DNA of 64,000 nt from Saccharothrix sp. HUAS TT1 (GCF_040744945.1 NZ_CP160453.1:8370001-8434000); one strand, 5' to 3'; counted from the first letter of the stretch, positions 36,934-46,726 are shown. Notes: a model not told the origin generated them from the sequence alone. Numbers and translations are program-made.

Positions 36934-37392
36934 TCAGGCCAGGGCGGCCACGGCCTTCTTCCACGCCTCCTGGTCACGGGGTTCGCCAGGGGCGTTCACC
37001 TCGGCGTAGCGGACCACGCCGGTGGTGTCGATCAGGAACGTGCCGCGGTTGGCCAGGCCGGCCTTCTCGTTGAACACGCCGTACGCCCGCGCGACCTGCC
37101 CGTGCGGCCAGAAGTCGGACAGCAGCGGGAACTGGTAGCCCTCCTGGGCGGCCCACGCCTTCAGGCTGAACGGTGTGTCCACGGACACACCGACGACCTG
37201 CACGTTCCCGTCCTCGTACGCCGCCAGCTCGTCGCGCACCTGGCACAGCTCACCGGTGCAGATGCCGCTGAACGCGAACGGGTAGAAGACCAGCAGGACG
37301 TTGCGCTCGCCGCGGAACGAGGAGAGCGTCACGGGCTGCTTGTTGTAGTCGCTGAGCGTGAAGTCCGGTGCCTGCGCGCCGACCTCGACCAT
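36934..37392 (-). CDS. Peroxiredoxin (AhpE/Bcp-like)
   Basis: 152-residue thioredoxin-fold peroxidase reducing peroxides and peroxynitrite. The peroxidatic Cys is C45 in YPFAFSGICTGELC. A second Cys, C50, five residues later is in the position of the resolving Cys of BCP-type enzymes, whereas mycobacterial AhpE lacks it; it may thus be a 2-Cys enzyme. Arg in the active site is at SVDTPFSLKAW..., and NRGTFLIDTTG is conserved. 40 nt downstream of the tRNA start on the same strand. Confidence 0.91.
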   Translation of the reverse strand: MVEVGAQAPDFTLSDYNKQPVTLSSFRGERNVLLVFYPFAFSGICTGELCQVRDELAAYEDGNVQVVGVSVDTPFSLKAWAAQEGYQFPLLSDFWPHGQVARAYGVFNEKAGLANRGTFLIDTTGVVRYAEVNAPGEPRDQEAWKKAVAALA

Positions 37393-37554
37393 GACGAACC
37401 CCCCACCGACACCCGGACGGACCGGACCGGATCAGCGCAACCCGAAGAACGGGCTCACCCGTCGGGGAGCCCGCCGTCGAGCCTAGGGCATGGCGGTCGA
37501 CGTGCGCGCCGCGACCGGCGGCCGGCGACCACCGCAGCGGCCGGCGGCCGGTGG

Positions 37555-37986
37555 TCAGCGCTTCGTCTTGGCCGACTTCGGGGACACGAGCCTGGTCGCC
37601 GACCAGTCACCGCTCACGTTGATGTTGGAGGTCTGGGCGAGCCCCGCGGTGCTCACGGCCTCGGCGATGTCACTCGGCTCGACGTGACCGGCCCGACCGG
37701 TCTTCGGCGTCAGCACCCAGATCACGCCGTCGTCGGCCAGGCCTGTGGTGGCGTTGATCAAGGCGTCGGCGAGGTCGCCGTCCTCCTCGCGCCACCACAG
37801 CAGGACCACGTCCATGACCTCGTCGGAGTCCTCATCGAGCAGATCACCGCCCACCCGCTCCTCGATCGCGGCGCGCAGGTCGTCGTCGACGTCCTCGTCC
37901 CAGCCGATCTCCTGGACCACGTTGCCCGGTTCGATCCCGAGCCTGTCGGCGACACCGATCTTGCCGGCGTCTTCCGCGGCGACCAC
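37555..37986 (-). CDS. DUF3052 family protein
   Basis: 143-residue acidic cytosolic protein of the actinobacterial DUF3052 family. Characteristic segments: VADRLGIEPGNVVQEIGWDEDVDDDLRAAIEE, VMDVVLLWWREEDGDLADALI and GVIWVLTPKTGRAGHVEPSDI. GTG at 37986 sits 10 nt after GGAGG; the GTG at 37995 is too close to that site. Often located next to aceE and the peroxiredoxin gene, as here. Function unknown. Confidence 0.9.
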   Translation of the reverse strand: MVAAEDAGKIGVADRLGIEPGNVVQEIGWDEDVDDDLRAAIEERVGGDLLDEDSDEVMDVVLLWWREEDGDLADALINATTGLADDGVIWVLTPKTGRAGHVEPSDIAEAVSTAGLAQTSNINVSGDWSATRLVSPKSAKTKR

Positions 37987-38281
37987 GGCTTCCACTCCTC
38001 CAAGTACACAAGAGCGGCAGCCGGGGTACGACTGCCGCGCGATGTCACTACCAGTCGCGGCTAGCGAACACTGTCAGCCCCGCCACGCGCAACCGTAAGA
38101 GCCAAGACACGCCGCATCGGGTACCCCCGGATGCAGTCCTCCGAACGGATGAGGCACGCTCTACACACCTCCTATCCGCGCGCGCGAGAGACACGATCCA
38201 GAACTACTCACCGGTAGCGGTGACGGGAACGCGTTCGTGCGGCGACCATGGAGTCAGCAGACACCGGAACGAGGAGATCCC

Positions 38282-41032
38282 TTGGCCCCGCAGAACACCC
38301 CCGAGCGGGTACGCGTCATCCGTGACGGTCTGGCCGCCCACCTCCCGGACATCGACCCGGAGGAGACCGCGGAGTGGCTGGAGTCGTTCGACGCCGCGCT
38401 CAAGGGCGGCGGGCAGCAGCGCGCCCGCTACCTGATGCTGCGGCTGCTCGAGCGGGCCAGGGAGAGCCACGTCGGCGTCCCCTCGCTGACCAGCACGGAC
38501 TACGTGAACACCATCCCCACCGAGCGCGAGCCGTGGTTCCCCGGCGACGAGGAGGTGGAGCGCCGCTACCGGGCCTGGATCCGGTGGAACGCGGCGATGA
38601 CGGTGCACCGCGCGCAGCGGCCCGGCGTCGGCGTCGGCGGGCACATCTCGACCTACGCGTCGTCGGCGAGCCTCTACGAGGTCGGCTTCAACCACTTCTT
38701 CCGGGGCAAGGACCACCCCGGCGGCGGCGACCACGTGTTCATCCAGGGCCACGCCTCCCCCGGCGTCTACGCCCGCGCCTTCCTCGAGGGCCGGCTGAGC
38801 GCCGACCAGCTCGACGGCTTCCGCCAGGAGTTCTCGCACGCCGGACCGGGTGGCGGCCTGCCGTCGTACCCGCACCCGCGGCTGATGCCGGACTTCTGGG
38901 AGTTCCCCACCGTGTCCATGGGCCTCGGCCCGATGAACGCGATCTACCAGGCGCGGTTCAACCGCTACCTGCACGACCGCGGCATCAAGGACACCTCCGA
39001 CCAGCAGGTCTGGGCGTTCCTCGGCGACGGCGAGATGGACGAGCCGGAGTCGCGCGGCCTGCTCCAGGTCGCGGCGAACGAGCAGCTGGACAACCTGAAC
39101 TTCGTGGTCAACTGCAACCTGCAGCGCCTCGACGGCCCGGTCCGCGGCAACGGCAAGATCATCCAGGAGCTGGAGTCGTTCTTCCGCGGCGCGGGCTGGA
39201 ACGTCATCAAGGTCATCTGGGGCCGTGAGTGGGACACCCTGCTGCACGCCGACCGCGACGGCGCGCTGGTCAACCTGATGAACACCACGCCGGACGGCGA
39301 CTACCAGACGTACAAGGCCAACGACGGCGCGTACGTCCGGGAGCACTTCTTCGGCCGCGACCCGCGGACGAAGGACCTGGTCCTGCCGATGACCGACGAC
39401 GAGGTGTGGAACCTCAAGCGCGGCGGCCACGACTACCGCAAGGTCTACGCGGCCTACAAGGCGGCGGTGGAGCACCACGGCCAGCCGACGGTCATCCTCG
39501 CCAAGACCATCAAGGGCTACGGCCTGGGCCCGCACTTCGCGGCGCGCAACGCCACGCACCAGATGAAGAAGATGACCCACGAGGACCTGAAGCTCTTCCG
39601 GGACAGCCTGCGCATCCCGATCGAGGACAAGGACCTGGACCCGTACCTGCCGCCGTACTACCACCCCGGCGAGGACTCCCCGGAGATCCAGTACCTGCAG
39701 GAGCGGCGCAAGCAGCTCGGCGGGTACGTGCCGGAGCGGCGGACCAAGTCCAAGGCGCTGGTGCTGCCCGGCGACAAGGTCTACGACGTGATCAAGCGCG
39801 GCTCGGGCAAGCAGGAGGTCGCCACCACGATGGCGTTCGTCCGGCTGGTCCGCGACCTGGCCAAGGACCCGGAGATCGGCAGCCGGATCGTGCCGATCAT
39901 CCCGGACGAGGCGCGCACGTTCGGCATGGACTCGATGTTCCCGGCGCAGAAGATCTACAACCCGAACGGGCAGATGTACACCTCCGTGGACGCCCAGCTG
40001 ATGCTGGCGTACAAGGAGAGCGAGCAGGGCCAGATCCTGCACGAGGGCATCAACGAGGCCGGTTCGACGGCGTCGTTCACCGCGGCGGGCACGTCGTACG
40101 CCACGCACGGCGAGCCGATGATCCCGATCTACATCTTCTACTCGATGTTCGGCTTCCAGCGGACCGGCGACGGCCTGTGGGCGGCGGCGGACCAGATGGC
40201 GCGCGGTTTCGTGCTCGGCGCGACGGCCGGCCGCACCACGCTGACCGGTGAGGGCCTGCAGCACGCGGACGGGCACTCGCTGCTGCTCGCGCACACCAAC
40301 CCCGCGGTGGTGGCGTACGACCCGGCGTGGTCGTTCGAGGTGGCGCACATCGTCCGGGACGGCCTGCGGCGGATGTACGGCGAGAACGCCGAGAACATCT
40401 TCTACTACATGACCGTCTACAACGAGCCGTACCAGCAGCCGGCCGAGCCGGAGGGCTTGGACGTCGAGGGCCTGCTCAAGGGTCTTTACCGGTACCAGGC
40501 GGCGTCCTCGCAGAGCGGTCCGCGGGTGCAGCTGCTCGCGTCCGGCGTGGCGATGCCGTGGGCGATCAACGCGCAGCGCATGCTCGCCGAGGAGTGGGGC
40601 GTGCAGGCGGACGTGTGGTCCGCGACGTCGTACTCGGAGCTGCGGCGCGAGGCGGTCGAGGTCGACCGGCACAACCTGCTGCACCCCGACCAGGAACCGC
40701 GCGTGCCGTACGTCACGCAGGCGCTGGCGGGCGCGGCCGGCCCGGTGGTGGCGGTGTCGGACTGGATGAGCGCCGTGCCGGACCTGATCCGGCCGTACGT
40801 GCCGACCGACATGACCACGCTGGGCACCGACGGGTTCGGGTTCTCCGACACCCGGCCGGCGGCGCGGCGGCACTTCCTGGTCGACGCCGAGTCGGTCGTG
40901 GTCGCCACCCTGGCCGCGCTGGCCAAGCGCGGTGAGATCCAGCAGTCGCTGGTGGTGCAGGCGGCCCGGAAGTACAAGATCGACGACGTCGGCGCGGCGG
41001 GCCCGTCCACCTCGGACGCCGGCCTGGCCTGA
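38282..41032 (+). CDS. aceE: Pyruvate dehydrogenase E1 component (homodimeric type)
   Basis: 916-residue thiamine diphosphate enzyme decarboxylating pyruvate and acetylating the E2 lipoyl arms. The TPP/Mg2+ motif is [10 protein letters not shown] starting at G248. The N-terminal region ([29 protein letters not shown]) and the [15 protein letters not shown] segment are typical AceE. A TTG start is chosen: GAGGAG at 38271-38276 is 5 nt upstream, while the open frame before it has no such site. AceE works with E2 (SucB at 23.4 kb) and E3 (LpdA at 22 kb), which are not adjacent to it. Confidence 0.95.
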   Translation: MAPQNTPERVRVIRDGLAAHLPDIDPEETAEWLESFDAALKGGGQQRARYLMLRLLERARESHVGVPSLTSTDYVNTIPTEREPWFPGDEEVERRYRAWIRWNAAMTVHRAQRPGVGVGGHISTYASSASLYEVGFNHFFRGKDHPGGGDHVFIQGHASPGVYARAFLEGRLSADQLDGFRQEFSHAGPGGGLPSYPHPRLMPDFWEFPTVSMGLGPMNAIYQARFNRYLHDRGIKDTSDQQVWAFLGDGEMDEPESRGLLQVAANEQLDNLNFVVNCNLQRLDGPVRGNGKIIQELESFFRGAGWNVIKVIWGREWDTLLHADRDGALVNLMNTTPDGDYQTYKANDGAYVREHFFGRDPRTKDLVLPMTDDEVWNLKRGGHDYRKVYAAYKAAVEHHGQPTVILAKTIKGYGLGPHFAARNATHQMKKMTHEDLKLFRDSLRIPIEDKDLDPYLPPYYHPGEDSPEIQYLQERRKQLGGYVPERRTKSKALVLPGDKVYDVIKRGSGKQEVATTMAFVRLVRDLAKDPEIGSRIVPIIPDEARTFGMDSMFPAQKIYNPNGQMYTSVDAQLMLAYKESEQGQILHEGINEAGSTASFTAAGTSYATHGEPMIPIYIFYSMFGFQRTGDGLWAAADQMARGFVLGATAGRTTLTGEGLQHADGHSLLLAHTNPAVVAYDPAWSFEVAHIVRDGLRRMYGENAENIFYYMTVYNEPYQQPAEPEGLDVEGLLKGLYRYQAASSQSGPRVQLLASGVAMPWAINAQRMLAEEWGVQADVWSATSYSELRREAVEVDRHNLLHPDQEPRVPYVTQALAGAAGPVVAVSDWMSAVPDLIRPYVPTDMTTLGTDGFGFSDTRPAARRHFLVDAESVVVATLAALAKRGEIQQSLVVQAARKYKIDDVGAAGPSTSDAGLA

Positions 41033-41045
41033 TCGCACGACACCT

Positions 41046-41083
41046 CCTCGGGGGCGGTTCCGGCGCCGGAACCGCCCCCGAGG
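41046..41083. terminator. 38-bp self-complementary terminator after aceE
   Basis: A fully self-complementary sequence (arms CCTCGGGGGCGGTTCCGGC and its complement, no loop bases) 13 nt after the aceE stop. Confidence 0.85.
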
Positions 41084-41193
41084 TGTGTCCGCAGTAATGC
41101 GGCTGCCAGCGGAAATGCCCACCTCCCCGGTGCGGCGCGTGATCCAGCGCATAGACTTGGCGGACAAACCCGGCGTTCCAACGAGGGGTCGGC

Positions 41194-43224
41194 TTGGGGA
41201 CGCAGCCGCAGCACGCGGTGCACCGCACCGTGGTGGTCGTGGACGTGGTCGCGTTCAGCGGGCGGCCTCGGTTGCCGCAGGAGGAGATCCGACGCGGGCT
41301 CTACGCGGCGCTGGCGTCCGCCTTCGACGACAGCGGGCTGGACTGGTCGGCCGTCCACCACGAGGACCGCGGCGACGGCGTGTTCGTGCTGGTGCCCGCC
41401 GACGCGCCCAAGAGCCGGGTGGTCGGCGGCCTGCCGCACGCCCTGCTCGGCGAGCTGCGCCGGTACAACGCCAGCCGCAACGAGGACGCCCGGCTGCGGC
41501 TGCGGATGGCGGTCACCGCGGGCGAGGTGCAGCACGACGAGCACGGCGTGGTCGGCGACGAGGTGACGCTGGCGTTCCGGCTGCTCGACTCGGACCCGGT
41601 GCGGACCGCGCTGCAGCGGTCGACCGCGCTGATCGCGCTGATCGTCTCCGACCGGATCCACGACGAGGTGGTCCGGCCCGACCCGGCGATGGAGCCGGAC
41701 TCGTTCCGCCGGGTCGACGTGCACGTCAAGGAGGTCCGCGGGCACGCCTGGCTGCACGTGCCGAGCACCGGCGCGCCGCCGCCGGCGGCCGATCGCCGCC
41801 CGCCCCGGCACCGCAGGAAGCGCCGCGAGGAGCGCCGCGAGCCGCGCTGGGCGCCCGTGCTGCTGGTGGCGCCGCTGCTGTTCGTCGGCGTCACGAACGG
41901 CGCCGGGGCCGCGCCGCCGGGCGTGCCGCCCTGCCCTCCCCCGGTGCAGCTGAACGTGGTGGTGTCGGCGGAGAAGGAGGAGGTCGTCCGCTCGCTCCTG
42001 CTGGAGCTGGAGGACGACTCCGGCCGGCACAACGAGCTGGGCTGCAAGGAGTTCAACTCGCTGGTGTACACCGGCGGGTCCGCCGAGGCGACGGCCGGCG
42101 CGCTGGGCCGGGGCTGGCAGCCGAGCGACCTGGTGGACGTCGGCGCCGAGCCGCACGTGTGGCTGCCGGACACCACCGCCGAGGTCGAGGCGGTGCGGGC
42201 GGCGCTGCTGGAGCGCACCGACGTGCGGCTGCACCTGCGCCGGCAGGTGGCGGTGTCGCCGGTGGTGCTCGGCGCGTCGGCGGAGCTGGCCGCGCAGATC
42301 GCGCCGGACGGCGAGTTCGACTGGCAGCACGTGCGGCGGCCGGCCGCGGTGGACGCGTCGTCCGGTTCGGGCGTGATCGCGGCCGCCGCGCTGGCGCGGG
42401 CCGGGTTGGGCGGGCTGGACCTGTCCGGTCCGGGCGTGCCGCGCGCGCTGCACGACATCACCCGGCGCACGACCACCGCGGCGCCGTGCGTCGGCGACGT
42501 GGCGCTGGTCGGGTCGGAGAAGGCGGTGGCGGGCGCCGAGGGCTGCCGGGTGCTCTACCCGAAGGACGGCGCGCTGGTGCTGGACCACCCGTTCGTCGAG
42601 GTGGAGCGGCCGAACCGGCCGCCCAACCAGCGGCGGCTGCGGATCGTGGACCGGTTCCTGGAGCACCTGGTCTCGGCTCCCGCCCAGGAGCAGTTCAAGC
42701 GGGCCGACTTCCGCGACGTGGCCTGGAACGTCGGTCCCCGGACCGGACCGGGCGTCCGCCCCGACCGGCCGCGCACGCTGCCCGTCCAGCCGGACGTGCG
42801 GGCCGTGCGCGACGCGTGGCAGGCGGCGAGCAGGCAGCGGCGGATCGGGATCGCCGGGGACGGCTCGGCCGACGCGGACCGGTTCGCCGACGAGGTGCGG
42901 CGGCTGGCCGGCCCGCGGGACGAGGTGGTCGACCTGCCGCTGTCGGAGGGCGTGGCCGAGGAGGGCTTCGGCCGGGGCGCGAACGTCGTGGTGCTGCTGT
43001 CGGCGACGCCGATCGCCCCACTCTCGAAGGGCGTCAGCGGCCCCGTACGGGTGGTGGCGATCGGGTTCGGTGACGGGGCGTGCGCGCCCTCAACGGCTCT
43101 CTACGCCGCCGCGACGGCCCACGGCGGTCTCTGCCACCAGATCGGTGGATCGAACGGTTCCGGCGGCGCTGAGGGCCGGGAACGCGCCCTGGACGACATC
43201 GCGCGCGCCGCGTGGGGAGGCTGA
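41194..43224 (+). CDS. Cyclase-like / solute-binding / degenerate vWA transmembrane fusion protein
   Basis: 676 residues in three parts. (1) Cytoplasmic domain 1-200, like the class III nucleotide-cyclase homology domain used in actinobacterial signalling proteins: the two metal-Asp positions are D17 (VVVVDVVAFSG) and D61 (DRGDGVFVLVP), 44 residues apart as in active cyclases. (2) Basic linker (RRKRREERREPR) and one helix (about 219-240). (3) Exterior: a periplasmic-binding-protein-like region from CPPPVQLNVVVSAEKEE to about 510, then a vWA-like end (VVVLLSATPI, VRVVAIGFG, ATAHGG) in which the DxSxS metal site is replaced by IAGDGSADA. The next gene, a solute-binding lipoprotein, starts 1 nt after its stop. 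Role unknown; signal transduction across the membrane is inference. Confidence 0.72.
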   Translation: MGTQPQHAVHRTVVVVDVVAFSGRPRLPQEEIRRGLYAALASAFDDSGLDWSAVHHEDRGDGVFVLVPADAPKSRVVGGLPHALLGELRRYNASRNEDARLRLRMAVTAGEVQHDEHGVVGDEVTLAFRLLDSDPVRTALQRSTALIALIVSDRIHDEVVRPDPAMEPDSFRRVDVHVKEVRGHAWLHVPSTGAPPPAADRRPPRHRRKRREERREPRWAPVLLVAPLLFVGVTNGAGAAPPGVPPCPPPVQLNVVVSAEKEEVVRSLLLELEDDSGRHNELGCKEFNSLVYTGGSAEATAGALGRGWQPSDLVDVGAEPHVWLPDTTAEVEAVRAALLERTDVRLHLRRQVAVSPVVLGASAELAAQIAPDGEFDWQHVRRPAAVDASSGSGVIAAAALARAGLGGLDLSGPGVPRALHDITRRTTTAAPCVGDVALVGSEKAVAGAEGCRVLYPKDGALVLDHPFVEVERPNRPPNQRRLRIVDRFLEHLVSAPAQEQFKRADFRDVAWNVGPRTGPGVRPDRPRTLPVQPDVRAVRDAWQAASRQRRIGIAGDGSADADRFADEVRRLAGPRDEVVDLPLSEGVAEEGFGRGANVVVLLSATPIAPLSKGVSGPVRVVAIGFGDGACAPSTALYAAATAHGGLCHQIGGSNGSGGAEGRERALDDIARAAWGG

Positions 43225-43225
43225 C

Positions 43226-44446
43226 GTGATCCGAGTGCTCGTGCCGCTGCTGGTGCTCCTGGCCGGCTGCGCTCCCCCGGTCGAGGACGGGGCGAAGGAC
43301 GGGACCGGGCCGATCACGTTCGTGGAGAGCCACGACATCACTGCGGGCGGCCAGGTGGCGAAGATGGTCGACCGCTGGAACGAGCGCGCCAGCCCGCGCG
43401 AGCAGGTGTCGTTCGTGGAGATGCCGGGTTCCACCGACGCGCACCGCGCCCACCTGACCGCCCGCGCCCAGGACCTGGCGGGCGTGCGCGACAGCGCGGA
43501 GTGCTACGACGTGATCGCCGTCGACAACGTGTGGACGGCCGAGTTCGCCGCCGCCGGGCACCTGGTGCCGCTGGACCCGGCGGAGTTCGGCGTCGACCGG
43601 ATGCTGCCGCAGGCGGTGGCGGCGGCCGGGTCGCCGGGCGACGAGCGGCTGTGGGCGGTCCCGTGGCGCAGCGACGCCGGGCTGCTCTACTACCGCAAGG
43701 ACGTGCTCGACGGCGAGGGCGAGCGCCCGCCGACGACGTGGGCCGAGCTGAGGCGGCAGGCGGTCGAGATCGCGCCGCGGCACGAGCTCCAGGGTTACGT
43801 GGGCCAGTTCAAGCGGTACGAGGGCCTGATCGTGAACATGGCCGAGGTGATCTGGGCGCACGGCGGCGACCTGGAGCGCCCGGACGACCCGAGGACCGCG
43901 GCGGGCGTGCAGGCGGTGGCGGACGGCGTCGAGCAGGGCTGGGTGCCGCGCGCGGCGCTCGACTACGACGAGAACGCGTCCCTGGACGAGTTCCGGGCCG
44001 GGCGGGCGCTGTTCATGCGCAACTGGCCGTACGCCCGGCCGCTGCTGGACGGCGCGGACTCGCGGGTGGCCGGGCGGTGGGCGGTGACCGCCCTGCCCGG
44101 CCCCAGCACGCTGGGCGGCTGGAACCTGGCCGTGTCGCGGTGCTCGGCGAACCAGAAGACCGCCCGCGAGTTCATCAAGTTCGTCACCGGTGACGCGAAC
44201 CAGTGGGAGATGTTCGAGCACGCCGGGTTCGCGCCGGTGTCCACCGACCTGTACCGGGAGCCGGCGACGGCCGACCTGGGCGAGACCGTGCTGAACGCCC
44301 GCGTCCGGCCGCTGTCCGCGCACTACGACGAGCTGACCAGCGTGATGCAGGAGAACCTGCACCACGCGCTGGACAACCCCAAGTCCGTCGACGAGTCGTT
44401 GCGGGCGCTGGCGGAGGACCTGGCGCGGGCCAAGGGCGGCCGCTAG
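43226..44446 (+). CDS. Solute-binding lipoprotein (family 1 SBP)
   Basis: 406-residue extracellular solute-binding protein of the carbohydrate-type ABC family. The signal peptide ends in the lipobox LLAGC (Cys15). Conserved features: AVPWRSDAGLLYYRKDVL, PPTTWAEL, and the hinge/ligand region FMRNWPYARPLL. No permease or ATPase genes are nearby; instead the gene is fused operonically to the cyclase-like/SBP protein (GGGGAGG then GTG, 1-nt gap). It may therefore act as a ligand-presenting partner instead of a transporter subunit (inference). Its stop overlaps the convergent ribM stop. Confidence 0.86.
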   Translation: MIRVLVPLLVLLAGCAPPVEDGAKDGTGPITFVESHDITAGGQVAKMVDRWNERASPREQVSFVEMPGSTDAHRAHLTARAQDLAGVRDSAECYDVIAVDNVWTAEFAAAGHLVPLDPAEFGVDRMLPQAVAAAGSPGDERLWAVPWRSDAGLLYYRKDVLDGEGERPPTTWAELRRQAVEIAPRHELQGYVGQFKRYEGLIVNMAEVIWAHGGDLERPDDPRTAAGVQAVADGVEQGWVPRAALDYDENASLDEFRAGRALFMRNWPYARPLLDGADSRVAGRWAVTALPGPSTLGGWNLAVSRCSANQKTAREFIKFVTGDANQWEMFEHAGFAPVSTDLYREPATADLGETVLNARVRPLSAHYDELTSVMQENLHHALDNPKSVDESLRALAEDLARAKGGR

Positions 44447-45087
44447 TTGGCGGCCGCCTCGGCGCGGGCCGTCGTCTGCTTGGCGGCGCGGTTCCAGTCG
44501 ATCCAGCCCCGGACCACCAGGACGGCGAAGATCGAGTAGACGAACGCGCTGAAGTACAGCCCGGAGCCGATCTGCAGCGGCACGCCGATCGCGTCCACCA
44601 CCAGCCAGACCAGCCAGAACTCGACCAGGCCGAAGCCCTGGAGGGTGAAGGCGAGGACGGTGCCGACGAACAGCGCCGCGTCCGGCCACGGCGCCCACGA
44701 GGCGTCCAGCGCGTCCAGCAGCAGCGCGAACCCGACCGTGCCCAGGACGAACGCGACCACCACCGCGACGCGCTCCTTCGCGGTGCCCTTGCGGACGACC
44801 ACGCCGAACACCGGGTCGCGCCGCCGGCTCCAGGCCCACCAGCCGTAGAACGTGATCGCCGCGATCACCACCTGGCGCGCGGCCGTGCCGCCGAGCTGCG
44901 CGGACACGTAGACCACGAACAGCAGGGCAACCGAGACCAGTTGCACGGGCCAGGTCCAGATCGTGCGCTTCTGCGCCAGGTAGACCACCACCAGCGCGAA
45001 GACCTGGCCGGTGAACTCCGCCCAGGACACCTTCTGCCCGAAGACCGTGAAGCCCTGCTCCAACAAGACGTGCACCGCGTCCTCCAT
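44443..45087 (-). CDS. ribM: Riboflavin transporter of the PnuC family (RibM)
   Basis: 214-residue polytopic membrane protein of the PnuC/RibM (NMN/riboflavin facilitator) family with about seven helices. The motifs ITFYGWWAWSRRRD and VEFWLVWLVVDAIGVPLQI are diagnostic of PnuC-type transporters. The 5' untranslated region carries a complete FMN riboswitch, so the substrate is riboflavin rather than nicotinamide riboside. ATG at 45087; its Shine-Dalgarno (CGGGG) lies inside the sequestering hairpin 45088-45107. Confidence 0.92.
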   Translation of the reverse strand: MEDAVHVLLEQGFTVFGQKVSWAEFTGQVFALVVVYLAQKRTIWTWPVQLVSVALLFVVYVSAQLGGTAARQVVIAAITFYGWWAWSRRRDPVFGVVVRKGTAKERVAVVVAFVLGTVGFALLLDALDASWAPWPDAALFVGTVLAFTLQGFGLVEFWLVWLVVDAIGVPLQIGSGLYFSAFVYSIFAVLVVRGWIDWNRAAKQTTARAEAAAN

Positions 45088-45107
45088 CCCCGACAGGCGT
45101 TCCGGGG
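45088..45107 (-). promoter_or_regulatory. Ribosome-binding-site sequestering hairpin of ribM
   Basis: CCCCG/CGGGG arms place the GGGG Shine-Dalgarno of ribM, directly before the ATG, in a stem. Together with the upstream riboswitch this argues for control of translation initiation. Confidence 0.6.
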
Positions 45108-45124
45108 CACGGCGAGCAGACGCG

Positions 45125-45243
45125 ACGCGCGCCTCCCATCCGGACTTTCACCGTCGGCCCCGGAGTTCCACCGGGTCAACCGCCCTGGTGGGCGGGTCGC
45201 GGGCTGTCACCGCCGGTTCGGATTTCCACCGAGCCCCGGAGCG
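45125..45243 (-). promoter_or_regulatory. FMN riboswitch (RFN element) upstream of ribM
   Basis: Read on the minus strand, the leader contains the invariant RFN blocks in order: CTCGGTGGAAATCCGAACCGGCGGTGACAGCCCGCGA (split here: GGTGGAAATCCGAACCGG then CGGTGACAGCCCGCGA), then GGGCGGTTGACCCGGTGGAACTCCGGGGCCGACGGTGAAAGTCCGGATGGGAG (blocks TTGACCCGGTGGAACTCCGG, CCGACGGTGAAAGTCCGGAT, GGGAG). It ends about 44 nt before the ribM ATG. FMN binding is expected to shut ribM expression. Confidence 0.96.
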
Positions 45244-45391
45244 CATGTCTTTCATCGCGTCCGAACATCATGGACCGCCGACCTGTTCCTGGGGTGAGCG
45301 ATGGCACACATCCGCAAGAACCGAGAACCCGCGGGCGGGACGTCACCGCGACTTCAGCCCGGGTACACCGGGGCTCGGTAGCTTCCGCCGA

Positions 45392-46669
45392 ATGCGAATC
45401 CTGCTCGCGGTCGCGGTGGCGCCGCTGCTCCTCGGTTCCTCTCCCGGGCACCCCTCGCCCGGTCCCGCCGCGGTGGCGCCCGCCGTGGTGGCGCCCGTCG
45501 CCCAGACCCGCGCGTTCGTGGACGACGCGTCCGCGTCGCCCGCCAACGCCGACGCCGACGACCCGGCGATCTGGGCGCACCCGCGCTCGGCCCGGCAGAG
45601 CGTCGTGCTCGGCACGCTGAAGGAGGGCGGGCTGGCCGCGTTCGACCTGGCCGGCCGGACCTTGGGCGCCTACCCGGCGCCCGTGCCGCCGACGCCGGAC
45701 GCCAAGCCCGGCCGGTTCAACAACGTCGACGTGCTGAGCCGGGTCCCGGTCGGCGGGCGGGCGCGCGACCTGGCGTTCGTCAGCGACCGCGGTCGGGACC
45801 GGATCCGGGTCTACGAGCTCGACCACCGCGGCGCGGCGGCGGGCGCGGCGGTCGTGCGCGACGTGACCGACCCCGGCGCGCGACCGGTGTTCTCCGCGTC
45901 GGAGGAGGAGGTGGACGACCAGCGCACGGCGTACGGGTTGGCGACCGGGTTCGTCGGGCGGACGCCGGTGGTCGTGACCAACCGGCGCGGCGAGACCCGG
46001 TTGGCGCTGCTGCGCGTGACGGCCGGTCCGGCGGGCTCGGTCGGCACGTCGGTGGTGGCGACCCTGGACCTGCCGTCGACGTTCCGGCTGCCGGACGGGA
46101 CCTCGTGGACGCCGTGCGGCGAGCCGGGCGAGCGGCCCCAGCTGGAGGGCATGGTGGTCGACTCGGCGCACGGCGTGCTGTACGCGGCGCAGGAGGACGT
46201 CGGCATCTGGCGGGTGCCGCTGCGGGCGGGCGGGTTCGGCGAGCCCGTGCTGATCGACGAGGTGCGGTCGTTCGGCGTGCCGCAGACCTACGACCCCGTC
46301 GCCGACGAGTGCGCGGTCTCCGGCGCCGACCCCGGCTTCGGCGGCGAGCACCTGACCGCCGACGCCGAGGGGCTGACCGTCGGCGACGGGTACCTGGTCG
46401 CGTCCAGCCAGGGCGACTCGCGGTTCGTGGTCTACGAGCGCACCGGCCGCAACCGGCACGTCGGCGGGTTCGCGGTGGGCCGCGGCCGGGGCAACGACTC
46501 GGTCGAGCACTCCGACGGCGCGCACCTGGTGACCGCCGACCTCGGGCCGGGCTACCGGCGCGGGCTGCTGGTCGTGCACGACGGCGAGCGGACGCCGGCC
46601 CCCGGCGGCCTGCCCGCCACCGGGTTCGCCTACGTGAGCTGGGCGGACGTGCTGGCCGGGCTGGACTGA
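45392..46669 (+). CDS. Secreted beta-propeller phytase-like protein
   Basis: 425-residue exported protein: signal peptide (RILLAVAVAPLLLGSSPG), then a Pro/Ala/Val linker and a six-bladed beta-propeller phytase (BPP) domain. Diagnostic segments: DADDPAIWAHP, VLGTLKEGGLAAFDLAG, FNNVDVL, LEGMVVD, YAAQEDVGIWRVPL, DAEGLTV and VASSQGDSRFVVYER. The Asp/Glu residues in these blades bind Ca2+. It likely releases phosphate from phytate outside the cell. ATG at 45392 is the first start after the divergent riboswitch; the frame is open upstream but would run antisense through the RFN element. Confidence 0.9.
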   Translation: MRILLAVAVAPLLLGSSPGHPSPGPAAVAPAVVAPVAQTRAFVDDASASPANADADDPAIWAHPRSARQSVVLGTLKEGGLAAFDLAGRTLGAYPAPVPPTPDAKPGRFNNVDVLSRVPVGGRARDLAFVSDRGRDRIRVYELDHRGAAAGAAVVRDVTDPGARPVFSASEEEVDDQRTAYGLATGFVGRTPVVVTNRRGETRLALLRVTAGPAGSVGTSVVATLDLPSTFRLPDGTSWTPCGEPGERPQLEGMVVDSAHGVLYAAQEDVGIWRVPLRAGGFGEPVLIDEVRSFGVPQTYDPVADECAVSGADPGFGGEHLTADAEGLTVGDGYLVASSQGDSRFVVYERTGRNRHVGGFAVGRGRGNDSVEHSDGAHLVTADLGPGYRRGLLVVHDGERTPAPGGLPATGFAYVSWADVLAGLD

Positions 46670-46683
46670 CCCCTTGAAGAGGT

Positions 46684-46721
46684 GACAGGCCCCTGCCCGT
46701 GGTGCCGGGCGGGGGCCTGTC
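46684..46721. terminator. Hairpin terminator after the phytase gene
   Basis: Arms GACAGGCCCC.TGCCCG and CGGGCGGGGGCCTGTC around TGGTGC, 15 nt after the phytase stop. Confidence 0.8.
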
Positions 46722-46726
46722 GGTTT

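Noticed and set aside
38204..41167. 987-codon minus-strand frame opposite aceE
   Set aside because: Antisense shadow of aceE with the same biased composition.
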